Of a DNA stretch of 64,000 nt, positions 11,500-22,182 are shown piece by piece. The stretch's first letter is position 1. Each line of letters opens with the position of its first letter. The stretch is from Kuschelorhynchus macadamiae. Its lineage: Eukaryota; Arthropoda; Insecta; Coleoptera; Curculionidae. The notes under the pieces are model-generated. The model saw nothing but the letters and a program-made list of their open reading frames with translations, ran no database searches and was not told where the DNA came from. A program made the translations under genes and the position numbers. The stretch is taken from contig JAUTXW010000214.1 in the NCBI GenBank assembly GCA_030620095.1, positions 1,368,001-1,432,000 of the forward strand. The letters run 5' to 3'.

Positions 11500-12470
11500 A
11501 GTCAAAAGTCAAAGTCAAAATATGCTTTATTGTCCAAAGAAAAAAAAATTCTCAATGACAAAGCTCTTAAATGTAAGCTATTAAAATAAGCAAACTAAAA
11601 TTATTAAAGAAAACATAAATGTCATAAAACGTCACAGAATATAAAAAATCTTGAAAAAAAAACAGCACACCGAAAAATTATCTTATCGTCATAGTAAATA
11701 ACAGAATTTACACAATACACAAGACTAAAATATAATAAATGACCACATATACACCCCATCTAAAAGAAGTTCGATTAAAAATAAAAATAAAAATCTGCAT
11801 TACATATTTACACATCCTAAAATATATATAAACACAATACCCATATAGACACTCTTAATTAAAATTTTTGCTAGAAATTCAACATTGTAAAATGATTCAG
11901 AGATCATTAAATTTTTAACCTTAGTTCTAAACAATCTGTAACTTCTAATTCTTCAAATGCTGACTGGGAAGTTATTAAACGTTTTTTTTTGAATTATAAA
12001 AAGTTTTTAGTTAGGGCTGTCGAAGGTAAAGGTAGACTAATAGAGAAAGAACTGCGGGTGCCCATCAAAGACAAAGTATGACTTCTTTCTAAATGCTTTC
12101 GGTGCATCAGACATAAGGATTCCAAAATAAACAGACCTGCCTAAGGCAGATTTTTTTTTGACTTAAAAATGGGTCTACCTGAGTCACGTGGCTTTAGGCT
12201 GTATAGGTATCTAATTGCACTTTTCTGCAGGACGAAAATTGATCGAAACAAGTTACCGCTGCACGAGCCCCAAAAACAAATTCCATATCTCAAATGTGAT
12301 TCGATTACCGAAAAAAAAACATTTCTTGCTACTGTTTCGTTTAGCTCAGTTCTAGTTATTCAAACTTGATTATTGACTTATTAGAGTTGATTTCGATACG
12401 TTCTAAAAGGAATTATGTATGGTTTCCAAAATTAATGTATGTTAGTATTTAATAATTAAGTATTTAACCA
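11500..12470 (-). mobile_element. Non-LTR retrotransposon 3' fragment inserted in MLE-1
   Basis: Reading the minus strand, a reverse transcriptase C-terminus is recognisable with one or more frame breaks: SHLRYGICFWGSC, FRSIFVLQKSAIRYLYSLKP and RDSCRPIF, then LFILESLCLMHRKH. This is the block after the RT thumb in jockey/CR1-type elements. The 3' end carries a GTCAAA-type repeated tail (11500-11520 on the plus strand), which sets the orientation and marks the boundary. It is 5' truncated, as is typical for non-LTR insertions. A second copy of the same RT region is at 54434-54682. Confidence 0.75.
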
Positions 12471-12489
12471 GAGACATCTAGATAAAAAT

Positions 12490-13131
12490 GTAAGTCGCGT
12501 GTACATTCGCCAAATAGTGGCAACATTTCAGGAAACTGCTTCTGTCGCAAATAAAAAAGGGATCAACCAAAATTACTGGATGAAGCAACGAAAATTGAAG
12601 TTCTCGGAAGTTTGCAATAAATCCTTATATATGGACTCGTTACAGCGAATCAATAAGGAAAGTACTCAAATTCAATAAGTTTCATCCTTATAAAATGCAA
12701 ATCCTTCAAGAATTTGGTTCGATGATCCAGACAGAATAATTGAGTTTTGTGAAATTATGTCTATGCTAGATTTACAGAACCTCGGCTCGTTAAAAATATT
12801 TGCTGTAGTGATAAATGTACTTTTTATTTACATGGGCACGTTAATAAACGAAAACTTATTACATTTTCAACAAGATGGAGTAACTCCTCATTATGTAGTT
12901 CCAGTTAGGCAATGGTTACATAATCATTATCCTAATCTATGGATTGGAAGAAGAGGTTCCGTTGAATGACCTCCTAGATCCCCGGATCTAATACCTCTTG
13001 ATTTCTTCCTCTGGGGTGACCTAAAATCTGTTGTTTTTAAAACGCAACCTGACTCAATAGAACAACTCCAGCAAAGAATAATTCAAGAGTGCCGAGCTAT
13101 TTCCAGAGAAATATTTGCAAATTTACGTTAA
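12490..13131 (+). pseudogene. Mariner-like transposase of MLE-1 (broken)
   Basis: Fragments in changing frames follow the family order: IRQIVATFQETASV (helix-turn-helix end), FHPYKMQ and DPDRIIEFCEIM. A large deletion then removes the region with the first catalytic aspartate. Next comes FQQDGVTPHYVVPVRQWL with the second aspartate (in the open stretch 12757-12969), and after a TGA at 12967-12969 PPRSPDLIPLDFFLWGDLK with the third. Thirty-six codons, counting the stop, separate the last two aspartates. The TGA replaces the conserved tryptophan before PPRSPD. Pseudogene. Confidence 0.8.
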
Positions 13132-13585
13132 AAGTTTGTAGTTATTGTCTTAGATTCAATTAAATGTTTTCTTTAATAAACCAAAAATGTATGTAGCTTG
13201 GTATGATACCACTGAAAAGCATTTTTTAAGACCTTTAAAGAAAAAATTTCACAAGTAAGGGTGGTCATTTAGCATTATTTAGTTGTGGTGGCTGGAGGTG
13301 AGGGGTAAGTGAAAACAGGTTAGTTTCGGCGATTTTTTATATTTGTTTTCTGGTTCCACAGATATAGCCACTGTACGTTTTTAAAGTGTCACCCGATATA
13401 TTTCTAATCTGTTAGGTCCTTCCTTTCATCGTGTGTTTAAATTTTGTCAAAATACCAAATAATAAACATTTTATTGCTACTGGAATTTCCCAATAAGTCC
13501 TAAATATTTGGATTTTTATTAACATAGAATATAGCAAGTCAAATTTCCAATGGAAGAACCTACAATTTTTTTTTAATAATATGTA

Positions 13586-15755
13586 CAGGGTGTCCAATTT
13601 TGGTTGTAAATGCAAGGTATCTCCGTTATTTGCAAATATTTAGGGTTGAGGTTTTCGCGACACCGTGCCACTTTTTTGTCAAACTCAAGCTGCCGTAATC
13701 AGATTTTCCATAGCCCCTCAATTGAAAAAGTTGCATTTTGGGACACCCCTCGTATCTCGGTTATCTTTTAACGTATCGAAAAGGTAAAACCTGGCTCTTA
13801 TAGAGTTTTTTACGTAGAATCCAGTGGCGTAGACAGATTTTTACTCGGGGCCGTCGTTTTTGATATATGACCCAAAGTCACGTTTTTTTAAATGGGACAC
13901 CCTGTATATTTTTACGGCGTCTTATCCGTCTTATTATGAGCTTTTCAAAAATATATGGTTATCTATACTTATTTTAAAAAATAAGGCTGCAATTTAGGTT
14001 TGTAATAATATCTATCTATATTTTTAAGCCATGGACTGATTGTCAAAAATGGCTTTGTCACTGCTTTATCATAAAGTAAATGAAGTTTTGATGTTACTAC
14101 TAATAGACGTGTTAAATTAGTCGCTCTGATTATTACTTTTTACCAAATGGCTGCAAATCAATTATTTGAAAACTTTGAGCAATATGATATGCTGACCTGT
14201 TTCATAGACAGTCATGAAAATATAAACTCTGCTTCTGAGCTTTATTTCATTAGGTAATGTTTTATTTTCATAATTATTATTGCAATCTTTTTTAAAACTT
14301 AAACTTTTATTACATAAATATCCGGAAAGGAGGCAGCCAAATAAATTAATATTCTATAGGCTGAAATCGAATTTAATAAATTTTGGCTCTTTCAAAAAGC
14401 CCAGATCAAAGTAATATAACAAAGAGAATCGTGAGGCTGATGAAATTAACGTCTTAGCAAGTGTAAATGTAACGCCTGTAACGTCCTGTAGAAAAATAGA
14501 GAATGAAGTGGGTGTAATCAAGTCTCGGGTTCAAACGATTTTAAAGAAACATGAGTATAAACCTTATAAAGTCAGAGTTGTGCAAAATCTACATCCTGGA
14601 GATGCAGAACGACGTATTGATTTTTGCCAGTGATATTTACAAAAAATTAATACTAACAAAAACTTTGGAAGGGCGGTTATATGGTCCGACGAATCGTATA
14701 TAAGTAGTGCTGGAATATTTAATAGGCACAATACGAGACACTGGTCACCTGAAAATCAACATTTGATATTTCCACGCGAGCAACAAGGAAGATTTGGCTT
14801 TAATGTCGTTTGTTTCGTACTAGGAACCAAAATAAAATTTCATATTTTTGGAGGAGATCTCACTGCTAATCGCTACCTTGAAATATTGCAAAATATTTTG
14901 CCAGAAATCATAGAAGATATCCTTTTAGCATATGTGAATCAAATATATTTCCAACAAGACGGAGCTCCAGCACATAACTCCCAAATTGTGAGGCGGTATT
15001 TAGAAGAGAACTTCCCCAAACGCTGGATTGGAACGCACGGACCTGTCCGATGGACTCCTAGGTCGCCTGACCTGTCCATATTGGACTTCTTTTTATGGGG
15101 TCACCTAAAAAATTTAATTTTTCGTACCCGACATAACACAGTTCAAAACCGGCGTAAAACCACTGAGCAGGCATTTTTGCAAATACAAGCACGCAATGTA
15201 GTCATTTTAAATGCATTGGGTAAAATTGCAAGAGTGTGTAAGAGACGTCTAAGAGAAAATGGAAATCAGTTTGAGCAGTTCTTTTGAACATGGCGAATTA
15301 CGAAAAATAGATATATTTAATATATTCTTAAAATCTTAAACTGTAGCCTTATTTTCAAAATAAGTATAGATAACTATATATTTTTGAAAAGCTCATAATA
15401 AGACGAATAGGACTAAGTAAAAATATACAGGGTGTCCCATTTAAAAAAAAACGTAACTTTGAGTCATGTATCAAAAACGACGGTCCCGAGTAAAAATCTG
15501 TCACTGTAAAAGACTCTATAAGAGCCAGTTTTTACCTTTTCGATACGTTAAAAGATAACCGAGATACGAGGGGTGTCCCAAAATGCATTTTTTTCAATTT
15601 GGCCCTGTATCTCCGAAACGAGGCGGGCTATGGAAAATCTGATTACGGCAGCTTGAGTTTGACAAAAAAGTGGCATGGTGTCGCGAAAATCTCAACCCTA
15701 AATATTTGCAAATAACGGAGATACCTTGCATTTACAACCAAAATTGCACACCCTG
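13586..15755 (+). mobile_element. Mariner-like element 2 (MLE-2), complete ends
   Basis: A 2170-bp element starts CAGGGTGTCCAATTTTGG and ends with its reverse complement (one mismatch in the first dozen bases). It is flanked by TA (13584-13585 and 15756-15757). The inverted repeats extend for more than 400 bp (about 13586-13995 and 15335-15755). Each contains its own inner GGGACACCCTGTA motif, so the outer 320 bp of each arm looks like a MITE with its own ends (13586-13904 and 15428-15755). The transposase lies between the arms. Right beside the right TA another mariner-type end begins at 15758. Confidence 0.88.
14147..15287 (+). pseudogene. Mariner-like transposase of MLE-2
   Basis: Starts MAANQLFENFEQYDMLTCFI. 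The frame is then lost across about 65 AT-rich bases that begin GTAATG at about 14256, and resumes as YPERRQPNKLIFYRLK, which suggests a short intron whose acceptor has mutated. In-frame stops lie at 14412-14414 and 14631-14633. The rest, including 14763-15287, is open: WSDESYISSAGIFNRHN with the first catalytic aspartate, FQQDGAPAHNSQIV with the second, TPRSPDLSILDFFLWG with the third, 36 residues apart. The product would be a nuclear cut-and-paste transposase acting on the flanking long TIRs. The two stops probably inactivate it. Confidence 0.85.
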
Positions 15756-15757
15756 TA

Positions 15758-16530
15758 CAGTGTGTAACAAAAATCTGGACACCTCCAAATATCTCGAAAA
15801 TGGCTCCAATTTTAATTAAATTTGAATCAGCCGTAAATAAATATGTGACGAAGCCGCGGGTAACATTTGTAACCTTGTCAAGTTTATTGTTTTTAATTAA
15901 TTAATAGGAATTTTTATTTTTTTTAATGGAGTACCCTACTCTATTTTATTACATTTTCCGATTCTACTAATTATTTTAAAGATATTTCCTAAGATATATT
16001 CAACTTCTATATTCAAAGGTTTTTGATTAAAGGATCATTTTTTAAAAATTGTCCATTTTAATTGTTCACCTGAACGGAAACCAGTAATTAAATACAATTT
16101 GAAATATTGAGTTTTGTCAACGTCAAATTTGAAATAATGGATTTATTAAGCAAAACTCAAATATTATAAATACTAAAGATACTGGGTTATGGAGTCCGAA
16201 GAAGAAGTTGTAGGAAGTTTGTTAAATCGTTAATAATAAACACCGACAGGTCGCGATAAGGATTTGAATACTTACTCAGAATCTCCATCCTTCCACAAGA
16301 CAAACTGGTCTAAACGAGAACGTATTCCACATGTCCGTGCATTGACTTCTACACGCTGAAAAATTCCACCTCCTTACATAATAACACTAGTGCAAGAACT
16401 TTCTGATGATGATTACGCCAATCCAAATTTCATTTGCCAAATAATGTGAGCGCCAGCAATAATACCAGCATATGCAATCATTTTGCCGAATATTTTAAGA
16501 GTTTTTATCAGCCTTGTTCAGTGGTCTACT
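15758..16530 (+). mobile_element. End and N-terminus of another mariner-like element (MLE-3), truncated
   Basis: CAGTGTGTAACAAAAATCTGG directly follows the TA that also flanks MLE-2. This is a different Tc1/mariner-type terminus. Further in, from about 16137, a broken frame MDLLSKTQIL then ILKILGYGVRRRSC resembles a mariner N-terminal helix-turn-helix. No right end or catalytic region is visible; a non-LTR fragment begins near 16530. Confidence 0.5.
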
Positions 16531-17480
16531 GGTGGAGGTAACAATTCATTAACTTCACTAGATCCTGAAAAAAGCGAAGACCCGATGGTATTTCTGCCCT
16601 TTTAATTAAAAAGTGTGTTTTCAGTCTAATCCTTCGGCTTTATCTATTTATCCGTCTGGGCAATTTTCCTGATGTTTGGAAAAAAAAGGCTCAATAATTC
16701 CGTTATATAAATCCGGAGATAAAAGTAATATTAAAAATTATCGTCCAAAATGTTTCGAAAAAGCAATTTATAAACAATGGTTTTTTACCGTCAAAAACAC
16801 AATTGACAACATGGCTTCTACCCGAATAGGTCCATAGATTCGAATTTAATTTTTTATGCAGAATATTTATTAACAGAACTTAGACTGTCGAGTCCAGGTT
16901 GACTCCGTTTACACCGACTTCAGGAAAGCTTTCGATAAAACCGATCACACTGTGATACTGGACGAGAACACTGCGTTGTAATTGCCAGCTCCAACTCTGA
17001 TGCCTTTATCCCTACATCAGGAGTGCTTCAAGGAAGTCACTTGAGGCCGCTTCTATTCATTATTTATATTTAAGCCATTAGTCATTGTTTTAAATACTCT
17101 CAGTACTTATTCAATGCAGACCACCTTAAGATTTTTAGGAATCTACGCACAAATGATGAAGGTCTACTTTTCAATCGGACCTCATCGGATTCGAAGATTT
17201 TTGTAAAAATAACAGTCTTTTTATTAACACTGATAAATGTTTTGTAATAACCTTTACCGAAAGTTCCTATATAACTATCATAAGAGGGGCGGGCTTCTTA
17301 ATCGGAAGGACAGTGCTAACGTCCTTAAGGTTATTTTTGACCATAAATTATTATTCGAACGTCAGATTGAAAAAGTCGCCAGTAGCGCATAACAAATTTT
17401 GGGTTTTTTAAACAGAAAATGCAAAGACTATTTGTCTTTGACTTTTTTGTTAAAGTTTCCTTAACATATGCTAAATAACT
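16530..17480 (+). mobile_element. Decayed non-LTR reverse transcriptase fragment
   Basis: Scattered frames recover the RT order: SLDPEKSEDPDGISALLI-like text at about 16560, then LRLYLFIRLGNFPDVWKK, a garbled YTDFRKAFDKTDHTVILDE (first catalytic block, near 16910) and SGVLQGSHLRPLLFIIYI-like sequence near 17020. After that come FINTDKCFVITF and VIFDHKLLFERQIEKV, which lie after the YADD box. Many stops and shifts. It lies beside the mariner end MLE-3. Confidence 0.65.
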
Positions 17481-18345
17481 CACCTGTATAATAAGTAACT
17501 ATTTCAGCCAGTTTTCGCCACTTTTGTTATTGCTATTACAAGGTATTACGTAGAAGATATTACTGGGAATTTAGGTTCATTAATAGGAATGACACGTTAA
17601 TAGTGAATTCGGAGGAATTAGTAGGCATTGGCCGGAATTTACTAAAAAATTATGGGCATTAGTTAAAAAACATTAGAGTAATGCCCAAAATGGACATTGA
17701 TGTGCACAATTTAGGCCAACGGTTTGCCCCTCGAGTTTTTCTTATAGTTTCTATTATTTTAATTTACTTTTATTAATTCAATCAAATAACGATAGCTGAT
17801 GAACTTCGATAAAAAATATTTCTAAAAATATAGACTTTATTTTAAATTTACTTAGTTATTTGTACATCTGATACTCTCTATTTACATTGCTTGCTAACAT
17901 TTATGGGAAAAAATCATCAGAGCCACTATTCAACCGAATTAACTTTCCAGAATTTGACTATGAAATACGAGAATGTAACTCATACCGTTAACAAAATACA
18001 AACCACAAAGCTATATATGCCGGAGTAATTAATTAAACCATTCAAATGTAGCTTTAATTGCCGAATAATTGTAATCATGATGTTTTTGTTATCTTATTTC
18101 GTAACTTATGACTACTACATATTAATATTATAAACTAATATATAGTCATACAAAAATATTTTAGAGCTTATCGCCATCTGTGGTGATATCGTTTTGCTTG
18201 ACACTTAGGATTGGGGGGTGTTAAAATTAGATTGCACACACTTCAGCTTTGGTAGCATCAAAATTATTAAAGTTTAACAGTTCTAGGGCTCACATCTACT
18301 CACAAATTAATTGCATACTCACTTCTATTCAGCACCCGCTCTATA
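17481..18345. other. Gene-free AT-rich stretch
   Basis: No open frame of note and no repeat boundary that I can place until the TA at 18344-18345, which flanks the next mariner element. Confidence 0.4.
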
Positions 18346-18896
18346 CAGTGTGTCCCAGATTCTCTTCTCTACATAGTGATCTCGGCTCCTATTATACCTA
18401 CAGCAAAGGTTAAATGGAAGAAGTTTTAGATGAAACGTAGCGCATTCGATATCCGGCTTCAGATTTACGATTGGTCAATTGGTTTTGGAAATATCGGCCA
18501 AACACCGAAAATGGCCGATTTCCTTTTTCGCCAGTAAATACAAACCGGTAAATTTGACAGCTGTCAAAATGTGACATTATTCGGACACCTTTTCAAGACG
18601 AATAAGATAGCATGTACGACAATGTCTGTATCGTCATTTGTTATTACGCAACCTGCCTCTACTTTCATTTTTCTTAGAGCCGCCATATTGGATTTTTGGA
18701 AAAAGCATAATTTCCAGTCTAGTGATGTCTCACAAGTGCATAAAAGATTTGAGTATCATCTAAATATCACACTTCCTAAAGTTAAGACTCTAAGGAGGCA
18801 GTGATTTATTGTCACAAGATTACATTAATAAGTAAAGTATTAACCGCATTGCATTTTCAATACAACATACAAACGTAGATAACGACTAAAAAAATC

Positions 18897-20936
18897 GGTA
18901 AATTGAATTATTACTTTTATTGTGAAGAGTGAAGTGTGATCCAAGTTAGTTCAGTACATAGTCACAGTATATATGTGTTACATATTCTGCCTCTTCATTT
19001 TTATTGGGCGCCATTTTGTTCCACCATATCGAATTCCTGCCAATATGTTTACCATTTCCTTTCTACTTAAAACTATGCCAGACTTGACTTGAGCATAGTT
19101 TAAAATAAATTCAATAAGTATCCCATATTCACATTTAATTTTTCTGCAAAATTTAAAATCTTTATTTTGCCGTCATTTTGTTTCGCCTTCTTAAATTGAA
19201 ACCGATATTATCAGTCTTTACCTACTCCGTTGGTCAGCAGATATCAAGTTTCTGAATGGTTTTCATTAACGATCCTCTTATAGTTTTGTTAGAGTGGTGT
19301 ATTATTTGGGTTAGGATTCAGTAAAAAAAACAAAGGGCCTTTTTTAAATTACCGACGTTTCGCCAACTTACTGTTGCATCCTCAAGACGCAAAGATTTTA
19401 TATCCTGCATGAAACCGATATTAGTTTTTACCTACTCCATTGGTCCTCAGATATTTCCTAAACCCCAATAATACACCACTCTAACATAACAAGAGGAAAA
19501 TGTAGAAATTTAATATCTGCGGTCCAACGTGGTAGGTAAGGACGGAAAATATGTGTTTCATGCAGGATATAGAATCTAAATATGGGTCCTGAGGATGCAA
19601 TAATAAAGTTTCGAAACGTAGGCAATTTAAAAAAAGTATTTTTTTATTATTGGATCTTAACCCCAAATAATAACCACACCACTCTAACAAACATTTTTTA
19701 ACATTTTTCCGCCATATTGGACCCTTAATTTTTGGTCGAAAATTTGAAGTCAATCGGGTAAGTAGTATTTAAGCTACGTTGCGAACTGACACACAGACCG
19801 ACAGACGGACCGACGGAATTGATAAAACATTTTTTATGGCATCTAGGGACGCTTAAACCTGAAGATATGCAAATCCTGACAAGGTGATTTTCTTCACGAT
19901 TACAAAAATTTTATTTGACCGCTATTTTATTCCGCCATCTTGAATGAGTAACACAGTTTTACTAGTTGAGTTTTTTCAGGCTGAATTAAGTATTTTATTA
20001 TGCCACCATTTTGTTCCGCCATCTTGGATTGGCACCAAAATTTTGCCAGTTGATTCCAATATAATACTTGATGTTTATGCAAAATTTGAAATAAATTGGA
20101 TAAGCGGTTTTTTCACAATAATTTGTTAACGTTTCACTACGCCGCGCCGCCATTTTAGATTTTTACCAAAATATTACCTGGTCATACCCATATGACCCTT
20201 AATTTTTGATAAAAATTTGAAATCAATCGGGTAAGTAGTCTTTAAACTATGCCGCAAACTGATAGACAGACAGACAGACATAATGAAAGACGGATCGACG
20301 GAATTGATAAAACATATTTTTTGGCATCTATAGGCGCTAAAATGTAAAGACGTGTAAAACTTGACACTATGATTTTTTCACGATTACATACTATTTATTT
20401 GGCCGCCATTTTATTCGGGCACCTTGAATTAGTACCAGATATTTACTAGTTGATCCTTATACCACAGTTAGTTATGACACACAATTTGAAATTAAATCAT
20501 TAAGCAGTTTTTCAGGCTGAATTTTAAAATATTTTATTTTGCCGCCATTTTATTCCGCCATCTTGGATTCGTACCAAAATATTACCAGTTGATTCCAATA
20601 TAATACTTAATGTCTTTTGCAAAATTTGAGATAAATTGAATGAGTAGTTTTTTAATAATATTTTTTTAAGATTTCACTAGACCGCCATTTTGTTTCGCCA
20701 TATTGGATTTTTACCAAAAGATTACCAGGTCATCCCTATATGACCTTAAATTTTCGCCCAAAATTTGAAGTCAATCGGATGAGCAGTTTTTTAGCTGCGA
20801 CGCCAACAGACAGACAGACAGACCGACGGAATTGAGTAAACATGTTTTTCGTCAGGAACCTGAAACGTGAAGATCTCCAAAAACTTCGGAGAGTGATTTT
20901 TTCACGATTACAATACTTCCCTTTTACGAGGAAAGT
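18897..20936 (+). repeat. 'GCCATTTTGTTCCGCC' repeat array inserted in MLE-4
   Basis: About nine diverged units contain a GCCATTTTGTTCCGCCAT-like block followed by CTTGGATT and an AAATTTGAAATAAATTGAAT-like block (for example near 19011, 19170, 19921, 20000, 20148, 20401, 20541, 20681). Some units are followed by CAGACAGACAGAC and GGAATTGATAAAACAT. The array is flanked by AAAAATC (18890-18896 and 20937-20943), and MLE-4 sequence is contiguous across it when compared with MLE-7. It ends GATTACAATACTTCCCTTTT…GGAAAGT. The short frames inside (19481-19753, 19944-20129) are not genes. The same unit family flanks repeat copy B near 61500 and 63901. Confidence 0.8.
19274..19690. repeat. Foldback repeats inside the array
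   Basis: A motif around GTTAGAGTGGTGTATTATTT at about 19287 recurs inverted near 19465-19488 and again inverted near 19665-19690. The first pair gives arms 19274-19316 and 19456-19497; the outer pair also shares GACGTTTCG and GCATCCTCA blocks. This looks like a foldback MITE that was partly duplicated. A 45-base direct repeat starting ACCGATATTA is at about 19201 and 19410. Confidence 0.7.
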
Positions 20937-20984
20937 AAAAATCTAAATAAGTTCTTAACTACTTCCTACTTGGGTTATATTAAC

Positions 20985-22114
20985 TTACAGATTTGCAAAA
21001 TGATGTTCATTTGCGTCGAGTCACTTTTGACAATTGGTGACTGTTTTTCGTACAACCCTGACAAGTGTGTTTCCCTTAATATTCCTAAATGTGTTCAAAA
21101 CTCTTTGCCTTAGGATTTCTATGGTCGCAGGGGGATCAAATTCATCTCAATCTTCGTGTATCACCAGAGGTAGCAGTCTAAGGGCGAGAGATTTGGGCAT
21201 ATAGGAGACCAATTTATTGGATCATTTAAGGAAATAATTCTTTGGTCAAACTGCTCTCTTAAGAAGTTCCTGACTTGAATTCTGTGCCCGAACATCCATC
21301 TTATTGAAATCAGCTTCTTCTAAGCTCAACTTCCGTCAGAGTAGCTCGTTGTACAGCCAGTACAATCTGGTTTTGCAAAAGCTCTAGTCTCTGTCCGTTT
21401 AGGTTGTAGTCAAACAAAAATGGTCCTATAAGTCGATTTCCTGAAACGATTAATAATTTATAAATAGGTGCCCAATTAAAAAAGGTAAGTTAGATTAAAT
21501 TACCAATGACCCCACACCAAACGTTACTTCCAAATCTAGTCTGTAGACGTCTCTCTGCCACTTCGTGAGGGATTTCCACAGTCCAACGATGACTGTTGTG
21601 CCAACTGAAAACTCCACAAATCGTGAACTTACGCTCGTCGGACCACAAGACATGATTTACAAAATCGGGATTTATTTTCGTTACACTTTCTAGTATACCA
21701 CTTACAGAAGCGCAGTCGTCTTAGAAAATCAGTTTTTTCAAGTCCTTGAACGGTTATGGGTTTGTATAGTACTTATTCTTTTTTAATACTCTCTGTACCG
21801 TTGATTATGACACATAAATTTCCTGTTCTACAGTTCTTACCGATGCACTAGGGTTTTCTTTGACAGCTTGTAAAATATTCTGTTCTGTCGCGATTTTCAT
21901 TATCAATATTGTATCCGCTTCTAGGTTGCTCGAAGGACCCATGGTTAATTAAATTAACTACGATTTTTTTGAATTGGGTTTTATGAGGCTGCCTTAGTTC
22001 GGGGTACATCTCCAAATACTTTGCTGAGGTAATGTCGGCGTTTCTATGTGACTGTAACTGCAGCGCTAACTTGTCAAACATTTCTTCATTTGAGGGAATA
22101 CCGGTCATTTTCAA
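20985..22114 (-). pseudogene. Mariner-like transposase of MLE-4, with an intron
   Basis: Starts MKMTGIPSNEEMFDKLALQL. The N-terminal part is followed by frames matching YKPITVQGLEKTDFLRRLRF. The WSDE block with the first catalytic aspartate is damaged, and then comes NPSRSGRETSTDLEVTFGVG in shifted frame. A 63-bp GT…AG intron (21441-21503) follows. After it, GNRLIGPFLFDYNLNGQR resumes, but the second and third aspartate blocks are garbled. The frame can be traced to a TAA at 20985-20987. Many shifts; clearly dead. The equivalent region of MLE-7 is on the plus strand at 57285-57840 and carries the same intron. Confidence 0.75.
21441..21503 (-). other. Spliceosomal-type intron in MLE-4 transposase
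   Basis: On the minus strand the donor is GTAATTTAATC and the acceptor AATCGTTTCAG, 63 bp in all, with an in-frame TAA inside. Joining across it gives GVIGNRLIGPF, the continuous family sequence. MLE-7 has the same interruption at the same codon (57457-57503). The other mariner copies in the window do not. Confidence 0.75.
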
Positions 22115-22182
22115 CAGGTCTCGACAATTTGTGTGTCAGATTTATGATTTTATTGAAAGAAAAGCGCACTACTTATTAAAAC

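Larger units (their letters stand above)
11016..13396 (+). mobile_element. Mariner-like element 1 (MLE-1), interrupted
   Basis: Long inverted repeats face each other at about 11016-11290 and 13170-13396. Both start CGG/CGGG-TGACACTTTAAAAA and contain CTAACCTGTTTTCACTTA. TA dinucleotides flank the outer ends (11014-11015, 13397-13398), as expected for Tc1/mariner insertion. Between them lie a decayed transposase (12490-13131) and a minus-strand non-LTR fragment (about 11500-12470). Without that insertion the element would be about 1.4 kb. Confidence 0.7.

Noticed and set aside
19481..20129. Short frames in the repeat array
   Set aside because: They cover diverged repeat units and a foldback MITE and do not persist between units.
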